Source: Earliella scabrosa
Lineage: Eukaryota; Basidiomycota; Agaricomycetes; Polyporales; Polyporaceae
Direction: 5' to 3'
DNA length: 64,000 bases
Assembly: GCA_022605405.1 (NCBI GenBank)
Contig: JABYQQ010000009.1
Coordinates: 248,001-312,000 of the forward strand
A program made the translations under genes and the position numbers. Below, piece after piece: positions 35,819-47,508 of the stretch. Positions within the stretch are counted from its first letter, which is position 1; every line of letters starts with the position of its first letter. Under the pieces are notes generated by a model that did not search any database, was not told where the DNA came from, and saw only the letters and a program-made list of their open reading frames with translations.

Positions 35819-38253
35819 TCACGCATCGGTAATGCAGCCGTGGCTCGCGTCCTCGACGTTCTTCACGTACTTGTAGAGCGTGCCTTGCGAGACCTTCAGC
35901 GGGGGCGCGGTCCACGCGGCGCGGCGCTGCTCGAGCTCCTCAGGGGACACCTCAACCTCGATCGAGTTCTTGACGGCGTCGACGGAGATGATGTCCCCGT
36001 CGCGGACGAGCGCGATCGGGCCGCCAACTTGCGCCTCAGGAACGACGTGGCCGATGACGAATCCGTGCGAGCTGTGTGTCATCGTAGCGACAGACACGGA
36101 AGGAGATGGGTTAGGTGGTAAGCATGGGACCAGGCGGCGAGCGCGGATTGACATACCCTCCGCTGAAGCGTCCGTCAGTGATGCAGGCGACGTCGTGGCC
36201 GAGGCCGGCGCCCATGATCAGGCTCGTGGGCTTCAGCATCTCCGGCATGCCTGGACGTGCGCGGTTAATTGCGGCGTATGAGTAAATTGAATCCGAGTGG
36301 CGGACGGGTTAGGAGCCACACGCACCCGGTCCGCCTTTGGGCCCGAGATAACGGAGGATAACGACCGTTTTTTCGCCCTTTTTGATCGAGCCGCTCTCGA
36401 CCGCAGCGACGAACTCCTCTTCGCTGTCAAATGTGCGTGCCTTTCCGATGAAACTGAGACCCTCCTTGCCCGTGATCTTTGCAACGGCGCCACCGGGTGC
36501 CAAGTTTCCGCGCAATATGCTGCGGCCAAAACACAATCAGAACATACTGAGGTGATTGATGGAAAACAGACGGACCGGAGATGACCTGTCTCCTTAATGG
36601 GTTTCTCCAGAGGACGAATAACATCCTGGTTGCTGAACTCAAGCTCGCCGTGTTCTTGTGTCCACCGATCAAGGTTCTCGCCGAGCGTGCGGCCCGTGAC
36701 GGTCATGATATTACCGTCGATCATGTTCTTCTTCAGCAAATATGCCAGAATTTCTGAGATACCCTGTCACGCAATGGGTCACGACTGAGAAGGGTGGGGA
36801 CGTACTGGGGATGCCACCAATGTTGTGAACGTGTTCCATGACATACTTGCCACTGGGCCTCAGGTCCGCGAGGAACGGCGTGCGGTCGGACACCGCTTGG
36901 AAGTCGTCAATGGTCAGCGTGATGCCTACGGAATGGGCGACGGCGATGAGATGCAGAACTGCGTTCGTGGACCCGCCGAGAATCATGGTCAGCACCTGTG
37001 ACAGCGTCAATCTCAGCTCACTTTGCGCGACCTGGAAGAACTCACCATGGCGTTCTCAAAGGCAGACCGCGTCATGATGTCGCGAGGTAGGATGTTCTGC
37101 TCCAAGAGGTACCGCATAGCGTCTCCAACGGCCTCACACTCCTTGAGCTTTTCGGGGTACTCGGCAGGGAAGGAAGATGAACCAGGCAGCGTCATGCCCA
37201 TTGCCTCTGCTGCACTAGCCATAGTGTTCGCAGTGTACATCTGCAAACTCGTGTCATCACTCCACACGGGCTCAAGCGGTATTTGTGCTCACCCCGCCGC
37301 AGGCACCGGGTCCGGGACATGCGTGTCGAATGGTGTTATACCGTTCGCGTTCAGCACCGTCCGTCTGGCCATCCTGAAGGTACTTCCCATACGACTGGAA
37401 CGCAGAGACAATGTCCAGTTGCGGCGCGCCCTCGCACGAACCAGGACGGATGGTCCCACCATACACCATGAGGCCGGGTCTGTTCAGCCGTCCCACTGCA
37501 CGGGTCCACGATGAGAGCGGGAAAGAAACGCATATATTGACGCGGAGACGCACAAGCCATAAGCACTCCGGGCATATTCTTGTCGCACCCGGGGATGACC
37601 ACCATTCCATCCAGCCAGTGGCCTCCAGCAGCGGTCTCCACCGAATCCGCGATCAAGTCCCGGGACTGGAGGGAATACCGCATGCCGCTCGTACCCATGC
37701 TGATGCCGTCACTGCACGGGACGCCTCGGGGAGTCAAACCCCGCCCTCCCCAACACCTGTCGAACGTACGCACCTGACACCGACCGCGCCGAACTGATAG
37801 CCAATGATTCCAGCATCAACCAAGGACTGCTTGACGTGGCGCCCGAGCCCGAAGAGGTGCTTGTTGCATCTGGTCGGGATGAGTCAAACCGCAGCAGATA
37901 GGGCGATAGAGACCGGGCACGTACGGGTTGCCCTCGTACCTATACGCCGTTAGCCCCGCCACCCGACACAAAGGAGAAGAGGGAGGAGAGGAAGGAGCGT
38001 TACCGCGGCGTGCCACTCACCAGATGCTCGCCACCCCGACCATCGCCTTGTTGAAATCATCGTCGCTCCGGACGCCGTCCGTGTCGTAGAGCATGGCCTG
38101 GCTCGCGCCTTGGCTCTTCGGCTTCGTGATCGTCCTGCTGTACCTGTTCATGACGGGCTTGTCGACGCATGATGGCGCAGAGGTCGCAAACAGCCTGTGC
38201 GGGCTGCGTCTGAGGAGGGTGCGTGCGGGGAGGGAGGAGGGCCAGGAGTGCAT
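35819..38253 (-). CDS. ILV3: Dihydroxyacid dehydratase, mitochondrial
   Basis: Predicted 602 aa from 11 exons on the minus strand: 38021-38253, 37925-37939, 37774-37869, 37554-37711, 37293-37495, 37046-37240, 36806-36995, 36576-36753, 36326-36519, 36157-36250, 35819-36071. The first ~30 residues look like a mitochondrial targeting peptide (Arg, Ser, Leu rich). IlvD/Edd signatures follow: [44 protein letters not shown], the cluster-ligand region [18 protein letters not shown], and GRFSGGSHGF. It converts dihydroxy-isovalerate and dihydroxy-methylvalerate to the 2-oxo acids of valine and isoleucine synthesis, using an Fe-S cluster. Exon 2 is only 15 nt. At first sight the exon 7/8 junction seems out of frame, but the acceptor ending at 36754 restores it (GGIP-KILAYLL). 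Confidence 0.95.
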
Positions 38254-39656
38254 GATGCCCGGCGGAGGTGACCGTGTTACAGACTCCGAGCGTTGATTGA
38301 GTCGCCAGCTTGGCTCGAAAAGATCGAGTCATCATTGGCTGTGACCTGCCTACACGTGGCGGGTCACGCTAGCCTCATCCGGTAAGGCCTCCATTCCACC
38401 CACTGCTAAACGCCTATTCGGGATCGCCTCGATCTGCTCGCGGGGTGCATCCCTCGCCGCGTGTGCTGCTACATCAGATCCTCGTCCTCGTTGCAGCCGT
38501 GACGACCACCAGCACAAAATCCCGCAAAGCACCCGCCGCTCGTTCATCGCGGGCACCGTCGGACGCCACGAACCAGCGACGCGCGCCCGCTACGCGGACT
38601 ATGAATTCCCATCGCCGCGATCAGCATCAGGCGCGCTTCACGATTCAGATCGAGATAAGCATCCTAGCAAACGTGCTGATGACCCCAAAAGTTTAGACGC
38701 GCCCCCCTTGATCGAGCCTATCGGAATGTTCCTTGGTGACGGACCATGTGCCGGGGCCGGTTTCTACCCAAAATGCGCCACCATCTCGGACAAAAAATTC
38801 TCGCCCCGAGCTGGGCGGTGACGTCTCGCCTCCGCCGCCATCCACGGGCTGCCGCCCGACGGCGGAGCGTTCCCCAAAATGTTACCAGGGGCGCGGGGCC
38901 ACATCGACTAATCCAGCGCTGGCCTGAGCTGCGAGCATATCGCCTGTCACGCCGATCGTGTTTCGGGTCGACAGTGTGACCGTGACTGGTTCTACAGGGC
39001 GACATCTGAACCGGCAAGCAAATCGTCGCTGTGGTGAATTTCCACCCCGACAAATCAGCGTCCCCAGCCCTCTGGGGCGACGCCGTGCCCATTTCGCCCC
39101 CACGGGCACGCCATATCGACGGGGGAGCGCGACTGTTGGGCCTGGTAGATAGCATCTGTCGTCTCGCGGTCAGGGGGAGGGAGGGCAGCAGCGGCGCGGA
39201 GTGCCCACCTGAGTTTCGGACAGTCGGAGTATATTGCTGGCAATCGATCGTGTCTTGACCGCGTCCCGGGTACGCGCCAGCGCTTGTTAAACAGCGATCT
39301 GGGACGCGTGCTATGCATGTCGGCTCTCTCCCGGCGCGTCCTCCATGGCCTGTCGATTTGCCCCCGCCACCTGGCCTCTGTAGCGGAAGCAAACTCTGTC
39401 AGCACGACCCCTCCAACGGCACAGAGTGCGTTCGCCCCGCAACAACGGGGGCCCCAGCTCGCGCGCGCGCCCCTCTCTTTTTTCCAGTCCCAATTCTCGC
39501 CAGACTCGCAAGATCGCTTTGTTTCCGCGATCCACTCCTGTGGCATATGGGCTCTCTATTCCCTACCGTCATCTCCACTGCTGCTCCTCCGTCCGAGTCC
39601 TGGCGTCGTTATCACTAGCCGCGGGCTGCTGCTGAGAAGGATCACCGTTCGCGGGC
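38254..39656. promoter_or_regulatory. Divergent region between ILV3 and the Zn2Cys6 gene
   Basis: 1.4 kb with no supported gene. Many overlapping ORFs are open on both strands because the DNA is GC-rich, but they lack motifs. It holds the upstream regions of both flanking genes. A Gcn4-like site could not be assigned with confidence. Confidence 0.4.
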
Positions 39657-41759
39657 ATGCACCGGCAAGGGCGCGATCCGCCACAACGACAGTCTCCCCC
39701 CAGCCCCTCACGCCGTCTTCGCTCGTTGATGATCCCGGGCCCTTCGCAACCTCGGACGAGCGGTGGACAGGAAGAGGTGCAGGGCGCGGCGCCAGTGCCG
39801 GAGGAGGATCCCTGGAGGCCCACGCTCGCCGCATCCGCGCATCCGATCCCATCAGTCCCGACGGGCCAGCAGCTCCCGTCGGCCATCCTCACTCAGGCGG
39901 TCTTCGAAGAGGCGGCGGGGAGCATCGAGGGCGGTGGGAGCCGACGTCCGAGCGTATCTCCTGCGCCAGGACCTGTTAGCCATGATCCAGGTGCCGGTAC
40001 CCGCCTCACCCTTCCTAATCTCACCTTTCCCCCTCCCCCTCCTCCTCGAGGTCGCCTTCCAACTGACCCTATTTACTACCTCACATCGACGTCAGCTTCA
40101 TCGGCGCCGCATCGCGCCCCTCCTCCAGGTCCTCCGTTGCCTCCCATCTCGTGGGGCGCAACGAGAGCCCCTGGTGGTTCCCAGTACCTTCCGCCCCTCG
40201 CGAGCACAGATAGGAGAGAGCACACGCCGCCTCAAAGTCTCAGTCATCCGCACCAACCAAGCTCACGGAGGCTCTCGCCCCCATCCCCCGTCGCCGGGCC
40301 CTCGCGGCTGCCGGAGGAAGCCCCGCCGCGCAAACGCAAGGCCAGAGCGAAGAAATCGCAGCCAGCGATACCGACGGCAGAGGCGGGGCCCTCATCCAGC
40401 GGCGCCCCCGCCCTCCGCCGTCGGCACGGATTCGACGATACCACACGCGGTGAGTCCTGCGTATCGATGTCGCTCTGCAGCACATGAACGCAAGCCGAGC
40501 AGATTTGGGCAGCAGCACCAGCAGCAGCTCTCGGGCGCCACCATCAGGATTCCCTGTCGAAGGATCGGAGCCGATCCAGCGGCTCACCCGCCCTGTGCCC
40601 ATCCGCCCGCCAGAGCTGGGGGCCTCCTCGGCGGCGGGCGAGCTGGGCGCACGGGCGAGCCCGTCCTCGTCGTCGTTGGCCGCGTACCCGGACAATTACG
40701 CTGTCGCGGTCGGGTCCACCGCGTACCATGTCATCACATTGCTGCCGCTCCGGGCGACGATTCTTTCTCCCGCAGGGCCGCCGGCGGCATCCCCTGTATC
40801 TGCCTCGGATTCTCCTGGGACAGCAGCCGAGCGCGCGCCGTCGCAGGGAGCCGAGGTGCGAGAAGCCAGCGCGGAATCCGAGTCGGCTGCCGCGGCCGCT
40901 GGGACGGGCAAGCGGCGACGGCGGACGAGGGCGGACAAGGACAAGGACAAGGAGAGCGCGAGCTCTGAGAGCTCTGAGCAGGCCCAAGCGCCAAAGTCGA
41001 AGAAGACGTTGATTGCCTGTCATTTCTGCCGAGGTGAGCGACCTACCTGCCTGCCTGGAGCGGGGACGGCGGCGGCGGGGAGAGCTTGGACTGGCCCCGG
41101 TTGCGCTGGCTGGGGGGGGGGGCGATCTGGGCTCATCCGCTGCTGTGCGCGCGTCGAGGTTCGTGCTGACGTCTTCTGTCGGAACGGTAGCCCGGAAACT
41201 GCGTTGCGATGGACAGAAGCCGTCGTGTGCGAACTGCAGGAAGCGCAGCCACCCGTGCACGTACGAGCAGGAGCCCAAGCGGCGGGGCCCTGGCAAGACG
41301 CCGCGGGGGAGCTCGCGGCGGCGGGGGCGACAGGGCGCGGCGCCGCCCGCTGGCGGTAGTGGCGGGGGCGGGAGCGGCGCGGAGACGTCGACGGGGCGCG
41401 GAGAGGGAGCGAGCATGGCGGACGTCGCGGGACTTGCGGGGGCAGCGCCTGTGCCGGGCCTGTCGGCCTCGTTTCCTTACACGCGATCGGCGTTCGAACC
41501 ACAACTGACCGGAGAAGAGCCTCGCTTTCCCGGGTTTTCCTACCGTCCGCCGTCGCCCTCATCGTCATCCAACCCAGCCTCTCGCCCGTTCGTCTTCCTC
41601 TCCATGTCAGGCTCCGGTCCGACTCGGGGGGCCGCGTCTGAGGGCGTCCACTCGACTGCCACCTCCTCTGCCGCCTCGGGCTCTGCTGCCTCCGTGCCCC
41701 ACACGCCGACCGCGCAGGACAGCGAAGAGGAGCGTGCTGGCTCGCACGACCTGGAGTAG
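39657..41759 (+). CDS. Zn2Cys6 fungal-type zinc cluster protein
   Basis: Predicted 630 aa from three exons: 39657-40449, 40503-41033, 41191-41759. A long Pro- and Ser-rich N-terminus (~430 residues) includes basic runs such as RKRKARAKK. The cluster Cys437, Cys440, Cys447, Cys454, Cys457, Cys464 follows (ACHFCR-ARKLRCD-GQKPSCANCRKRSHPC), then an RRGPGK stretch and a low-complexity tail. No fungal-specific transcription factor domain is seen. The cluster alone predicts a sequence-specific DNA-binding regulator in the nucleus. The second intron (157 bp) falls directly after the CHFCR motif. The start codon is provisional. The low-complexity N-terminus could hide a further small intron near 40690-40790. 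Confidence 0.8.
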
Positions 41760-43487
41760 TGCGGCGGCCAGCGCGGGGCGGGGCGTGGCGGGAGGCGAGG
41801 ACGCAGAGAGGGGTGTGTGCGTGTGTGCGCCCCAGTCGGTGCGCCGAGGATGTCAGCGCAGGGGAGCGCGTGGGACGAGGAGGACGGACGCCGAGTGTGC
41901 TCTTCCCGCTTCTCGCCTGGACCAGGTCGGCAAGCGGCCGCGGTGCGTTCATTTCCCATGCGCTTCGCCGTTACCGGGAGACTTTGACAGTTGGACACGC
42001 GCCCTGCTCCTTCTCGACGCCCTCCTCGCTTCTCCTTCCCATCCGTATCTCCGTCGCGGTCCGACTCCCCGTTCCCCATCTTTCCCAAACTCTATGTTAA
42101 TCTCGACTTATGCTACTCGTACTGTGCCAAGATCTAACTGTCAGCGAATGACCTACTGTACCCCCGCTATAGCCCTCTTACTGTAGAACGGTAGAACATA
42201 ATGCGCTTAATACACATCGTCATCCACCGAACCCAGACCGCAGCGCTGCCGACCGGAACGGGGCGGCGGTTCGACAGTTGGGAGTCACTAGGACGTTCCC
42301 ATCCCGAATCTCACTGGATCCTTCCGCAGGCCTGTGCGGAACCGACAAGGCCAACGGCTGACTGCACGCACGCGGTGGATAACGTCGTCACATCGCACTC
42401 AATACAGCGCATCTCAAGCACCAAATGTTCGTCTCTCTGCACGCTGTTTGGTTATGCGTGTATGGTCAAACTCTAGCAACTAGTTCATCCGAATGGCGAT
42501 CTCAAGCACAGCTCGATTCCTTTCTACGCCGTCCTAGAACACGACTGTGAGAGAAGCCAATAGTAGCAACAACATGCATGGTGCACGCAGTCCGGGAGGC
42601 ACAGGGAGGCAGGATTATGTACAATGCGGGCAAACGAAGGCAAATAGATGTGCGTTCAAACGCCGGCTCGGGTTCCTCCCTCGCTTCCGCAGGCGCACTG
42701 ACCTTGATCTCCGTCATTTCATACGGAAGCATTGGGTGAGCTGGGTCATGGACCACACGCACTCCGATCATATCGAAGGAGATGCCCTGCGTCCGCGCGT
42801 CCTAGTCGTCGATGGCCTAGAGCTGACTCCGTTCCGAGCTTGCGCAGGAGAGGCATTCAGTCCCGTGAATGCGAGCCGTCCTACATAGCATGGGTCCCCC
42901 AATCGCGAGCAGCGAGGCGTGCGTCGTGCGAGTCGCACCATCAGATTCGCGACGTCCTCGTGCCGACGTTCTAGACAGCGAGGACTCGACCGACGGCACT
43001 CCCGCGCGCGGGGACGGACATTGGCGCTTCGGCGCTCGGATGTGTCCCGAATGACGTTCTGAGAACGCGGCTGGCGAATGATTCGACCAGGCTCGTTCTG
43101 GCGCAGGTGGGAGAAAGCATCGGGGAGCGGAGGAGGGCGAGAAGAGAGGACTGAATGGGTGTAGACGTCAGAGCGTGTTCTGGCCGGAGAGTTCAGCGCG
43201 TTCTCGTCCAGTTCTCATCGCGATTGACCCGCGACGGAATAAAATGGAGGTGAGACAGAGCGTATGGGTCGGAAGCGGGCCCGGTTGATAGGGCGGAAGA
43301 GGGCCCCAGGAGGGCGCCGACGGGGATTGGCCAGAAGAAGGGGCACTGGATTCGGTTCGGATCGCTGGCCCTGAGCGAGCGGCTATGCCGGCGCCGGAAT
43401 CTCGCTGATGGTTGTATGCGTTCGAGAACGCCCCCATCCCCGCACATCCGCACCGTATCCCCTCCGCCATCCTTTCTCTCCACCCTC
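41760..43487. other. Intergenic region with a possible small minus-strand gene
   Basis: 1.7 kb between the Zn2Cys6 gene and the septin-zinc cluster gene. The only protein-like signal is a pair of minus-strand exons at 42480-42786, listed separately. The last ~100 bp are the leader of the gene that starts at 43488. Confidence 0.45.
42480..42786 (-). CDS. Possible C-terminal exons of an unidentified protein
   Basis: On the minus strand, 42703-42786 (28 codons, with the stretch MIGVRVVHDPAHPMLPYEMT) is bounded by an AG acceptor and a GTCAGT donor. It joins in phase 0 to 42480-42533 (ending AVLEIAIRMN and a stop) across a 169-bp intron. An open frame ending at an ATG|GTGCGA donor near 42940 could be an upstream exon reaching about 43190, but it is Arg-rich and uncertain. 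No family recognised and no start codon identified. Confidence 0.3.
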
Positions 43488-46400
43488 ATGGACTCCATCG
43501 ACCTACGCCATCGACGCGCCGACGTCGACCATGACCACCGCCCCTACGACCGCCCCCACCCCAACGGCAAGCACCCCCACCCCCGCTGTCCGACCCGCCA
43601 TCCCCGCTCCGACAGGATGCCAGCCGAGGACGCCTCCGGCTACACGCTCATGGTCGCTGGCCGCCGCACAGGCAAGACGTCCTTCCTCCGGCTGCTCCTC
43701 GACACCTGCAGCCTCAGCTCCTCGGTGACGCGCGACCAGCTCGCATCCGTCGCCAAGTTTGTCCAGGGCTGCAGCGGCCACACTGCGCATCTCCGGTCCG
43801 TGTCAATCGACATTGACCTGGCGCCTGACGAGGCCGACGAGGAGTTGCCCCTCTCCCTCACTCTCATCGACACGCCTTCCCTGGACTTTGAGGACGATGC
43901 CTCGGCGCAGCGCACGCTGCAGGACATCCTCCGACACGTCGAGGGGCGGTTGACAGAGGGTTTGGAGGATGTGAGTGCTCCGGTCCCTTAAGCGCCCATT
44001 TTCGCCTAACGTCCCGCGTCGCGTCCCAGGAACGCAAAGCCCACACCGGCGACCACCTTGTACATCTGTGAGTGCCCTGTCTTGCCTGCTCCTCCTCTGC
44101 ATCGATCTGCGCGCACCTACCCCTCCCCCCCTCTCTCCGAGCGCGTCTTGTGGCCGCGGCGGAGTTCACCCAATTATCCCGCGTACACCGGACTGGACCC
44201 CTTTGATCGCGTCGAAGTCCGGCGGTACGGATGCACGTGCCGCCTATCACTCGTACTGCGGTCGACTCGGTCGCGCGCGTCGGCCAGCTGGCAGCCGGGG
44301 TGTGGAAGTTCTGCACATCTCCACGTTGCGGGGCGGGGCTCTTGCGGAGAGAGTTGGGGCAAGGGTCCTGTTGTGCACACAGCTGGACTCCAGAGCGGGA
44401 GAGCGCTGTGGGTGGGTGGGTGCTCTGAGAGCTGTTCTGGACTGGCTGGGCACACCCGATCGGAGCCCGTCCAACCACGTCTCTATTCGGGTGCTCCATC
44501 GCGGCGGAGTGCATGTTGATCGAGTACCCCAGCACCCCTGAAAGAAGCGTGCTCGTACGGATTTCGTCCCGGGGCGCCTAGCCACGCGGGAACATGACGC
44601 GCACGGTAGTCCACTTTTACGTCTCGTGGGCAATCGTGCACACATGATCAGCCCTTCTCAATCTGGCGTCCGTGCGCATGCCAACGACGGCCTATCCAAC
44701 GTGATAAAGGCGTTGGCGAGCCAAGCTTAATCAACCTTGAATGTCTGTCTGCGCGCTTCCAGGCGATGGCTAACCTTGTTTGCCCCCTGCAGATGCATAT
44801 ACTTCCTCGACCCCGACCACATAGTACCACCATTCGTATCAGCACCACCCGTACCTCTTGTACCACGCGCACGTACCAACAGTCTTTCCACTCATGAGTC
44901 CGAACCTGTCATCCTAGAACCACCCGTGTCCAGCAACCCGCTACTATGTCGGCCCATCCTCCCTCCTGCCGACATTGCCGCGATTCGCCGGCTGTCCGCG
45001 CGAGTCAACGTCCTGCCTGTAGTAGCTCGTGCAGATACTCTCACGACTGACCGTCTGACTGCCGTCAAGATGGCCATTCGCAGAGATCTCGCGGAGGCAG
45101 GGATCGGCTTCGGCATCTTCGACCTCGACATTCCGCTCTACGCGCAACTCGAGTCCAAGGTAGTCAAGAACAAGTCCGAGAACGGCTTCATGAAGCACCT
45201 CAACGGCACCTCGAACTCGCCACCCTCCACACCGATCACGCCGACGCTCTTGCGGCTGCCGTTCTCTCTCATCTCACCAGATATTTACTCCCACAGCGAC
45301 GGCGTCAGCAGAGCGCCGCTGTCTCGTCACGAACTAGTACACCAATACACTCCTTCGAACCATTTCACGCCCAAAAGCCAGACGGCCCCCAAAATTGTCG
45401 CTGGCAAATATGTAAGGAATTACCGCTGGGGATCGCTCGACGTCATGGACGCGAGCCATTGCGAGTTCCTCCATCTTCGTGGTGCCATCTTCCATCACAT
45501 GGAGGTATACACCTCTCTCTCGGTACTCCGACAGCACACACCGTACTGACGTCCCTCACCTCCGCCCTCAGACACTGCAAAAGTACACCCGCGAGTATCT
45601 GTTTGAGAAGTACAGGGCGGAGATGCAGCCTGCTCCACCGGTTGCTGCCCGCCCTCCTCAACCTGCGGCGGTAACTCGACTACCACCTATGCGGGGATCA
45701 CGTCCCATCCTCGCGATCGACACGGCGCCACCCCATGCCAACGGGAACGGCCATCTGTCGATGCCGCGGTCAGGCATCGTGAACGGAGAGCCGCTGTCGG
45801 CGCAGGTTCTCTCTGCTGCAGCCCTCCAGGACCTGTCACCGAAGACGGCCGCGTCCTCAAGTCAGTCATCGTTTCTCTTTGTGGCTCTGCGTGCTTCGAA
45901 TGTGGTCGCTCTCCCTGTCCCGAACGTGGTGCTATCTGCGCGTTGCTGCCCCCCTGACGATCGAGCGCTGACATGGATTCTCTGCCACAGGGTCTCAGCG
46001 ACAGAGAACCAAAAAGATAACGGTCGCCTGCAACTTCTGCAGATGTGAGTTCCGCCCTGTCTCCCACCTCATCGCTTCGCGGTGCTCACGCCCCACCCCG
46101 CCTTCCTTTCTTCCTCGGCGCAGCACGGAAACTCAAGTGCGACGGCGGGAGACCGGCCTGCGGGCAATGCTACAAGCGTTCGAACCCGTGCGACTACACC
46201 GCGAGCAACAAGCGCCGCAACTCTGGCAAGCCTCGGAAACAGTACGGCAGCGATAGCGAGGGTGACAGCATCGAAGACGGCACGGCCGACCTTGACCACC
46301 CCTCGCGCTCCCCCGAGCTCTCCTCGTCCGCGCCGCACTCCCGGAGAAGCTCCAACGTGAGCATGCTTCTCACGGACACGCTTCCCCCATTGAGTGCGGC

Positions 46401-47142
46401 GGTCGAACCGCGCGACGAGCACCCCGCCGTCCTGCCCCCGATCACGTCTTCGGCGGGATTCGGGGGCGCCCCGCATCCCTCCCGCAGGCCGTCGCTCAAC
46501 ACCGAGCTCCCGCCGATCGCGACGCTGTCGACCCCGCCACGCGCGCAGCAGCAGCAGCAGCAGGAGGACGGGCCGTCGGTGTCGATCATAGAGCAGAACG
46601 AGGACGCGGGCTCGCGCCGGCGCACGTCGTCCGCCGCGTCGGGCTCGACGTCTGAGCGGAGCAGCGCGCGGGGCGGCAGGAGCGGGTCGAAGATCGTGGC
46701 GTGCAACTTTTGTCGAGGTGCGTTTTGGCAGATCTTCGCCGGGACAGACAGGGACATATTGACTGATGGACGTGTTGTACTAGCCCGGAAGACGAGGTGC
46801 GACGGCGCCCATCCCACGTGCAGCAGCTGCGCCCGCCGATCGCTGCGGTGCAACTACGTCAACGACCCGACGAAGCGGTCGAAGAGCTCGGGGAGCGGGA
46901 GCGGGAGTGGGAGTGGGAGCGCGAGCGGGGCGACGCCGCCGGACGTGTCCGCGTCGACGTCGTCGCGCTCGTCGCCGGTCGCGTCGGTCGCGCTGGGCAC
47001 GCCGAGCCTGTCCGAGTCGGGTGCGCTGAACATACGGCCGCTGAGCGCGTTCGACGCGGAGATGATGCAGCAGCCGGCGAAGAAGATGCGGCTCGCGACG
47101 GAGCTGACCGTGCCGTCGATCGCGGTGCTGAACGTACAATGA
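43488..47142 (+). CDS. Septin-type GTPase fused to two Zn2Cys6 zinc clusters
   Basis: Predicted 842 aa from seven exons: 43488-43970, 44030-44067, 44793-45504, 45572-45860, 45991-46044, 46124-46717, 46784-47142. The septin-like G domain has a P-loop GRRTGKTS (residues 58-65), a G3 motif DTPSLDF (from 129), the block VHLCIYFLDPDH, VNVLPVVARADTLT (G4-like ARAD near 252) and the C-terminal block LQKYTREYLFEKYRAE. The same open frame then continues through a Pro-rich linker. It leads to cluster 1 (Cys521, 524, 531, 538, 541, 548) and, after an acidic Ser-rich spacer, cluster 2 (Cys719, 722, 729, 736, 739, 746). There is no in-frame stop and no intergenic gap between the septin and zinc parts. Introns cut both clusters right after CNFCR. 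A GTPase tied to a DNA-binding regulator is the direct reading. Two overlapping genes remain possible. Confidence 0.7.
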
Positions 47143-47460
47143 GCCCCTGTGGTCGCCCTCTCCCGTCCTCCCGTGCGTGAACAGTCTTCGGGCCCGTCGA
47201 CTGTCACGCGCTCGTACGTTGTGTACGCTGTTTTCTCGCCTGCGTTTTGTGTTGTTTATGTGGATCGTTGTATGTGTTGGCCACGGACTGCTTCTCTCTC
47301 CTCTCCTCTCCCCTTCCACCCACCCCTATTATCGCCGGTCAGCTAGAACGCGTCTCGTCTGCGCGTATGATATTCCCCCTCGTTCTTGTTTGATTCCCCT
47401 CCAGCATCGCATCGCATATCTCGTCTCTCGTCCCTCTCGTCCCCACCTTCATTCCCATCC

Positions 47461-47508
47461 CCATCCGCAACCCCCATCCGCAACCCCCATCCGCAACCCC
47501 CATCCGCA
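47461..47508. repeat. 13-bp tandem repeat, about 3.7 copies
   Basis: The unit ccatccgcaaccc is repeated head to tail from 47461. The last copy is incomplete and diverges at catg. The repeat lies a few hundred bases downstream of the fusion gene stop, possibly in its 3' untranslated region. Confidence 0.8.

Noticed and set aside
36711..36830. Apparent frameshift in ILV3 between exons 7 and 8
   Set aside because: The nearest acceptor gives the wrong frame, but the acceptor ending at 36754 restores GGIP-KILAYLL with the correct spacing to MTVTG.
45479..46048. Septin gene ending at an in-frame stop at 46046-46048, separate from the zinc-cluster protein
   Set aside because: This stop is reached only if the intron 45861-45990 is retained, and it lies beyond the first half of zinc cluster 1. 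The spliced frame runs on. Kept as an alternative in the finding.
46045..47142. Unspliced reading through 46718-46783, which is open in frame
   Set aside because: Retention would place 22 residues between the second and third cysteines of zinc cluster 2. The consensus donor and acceptor remove them.
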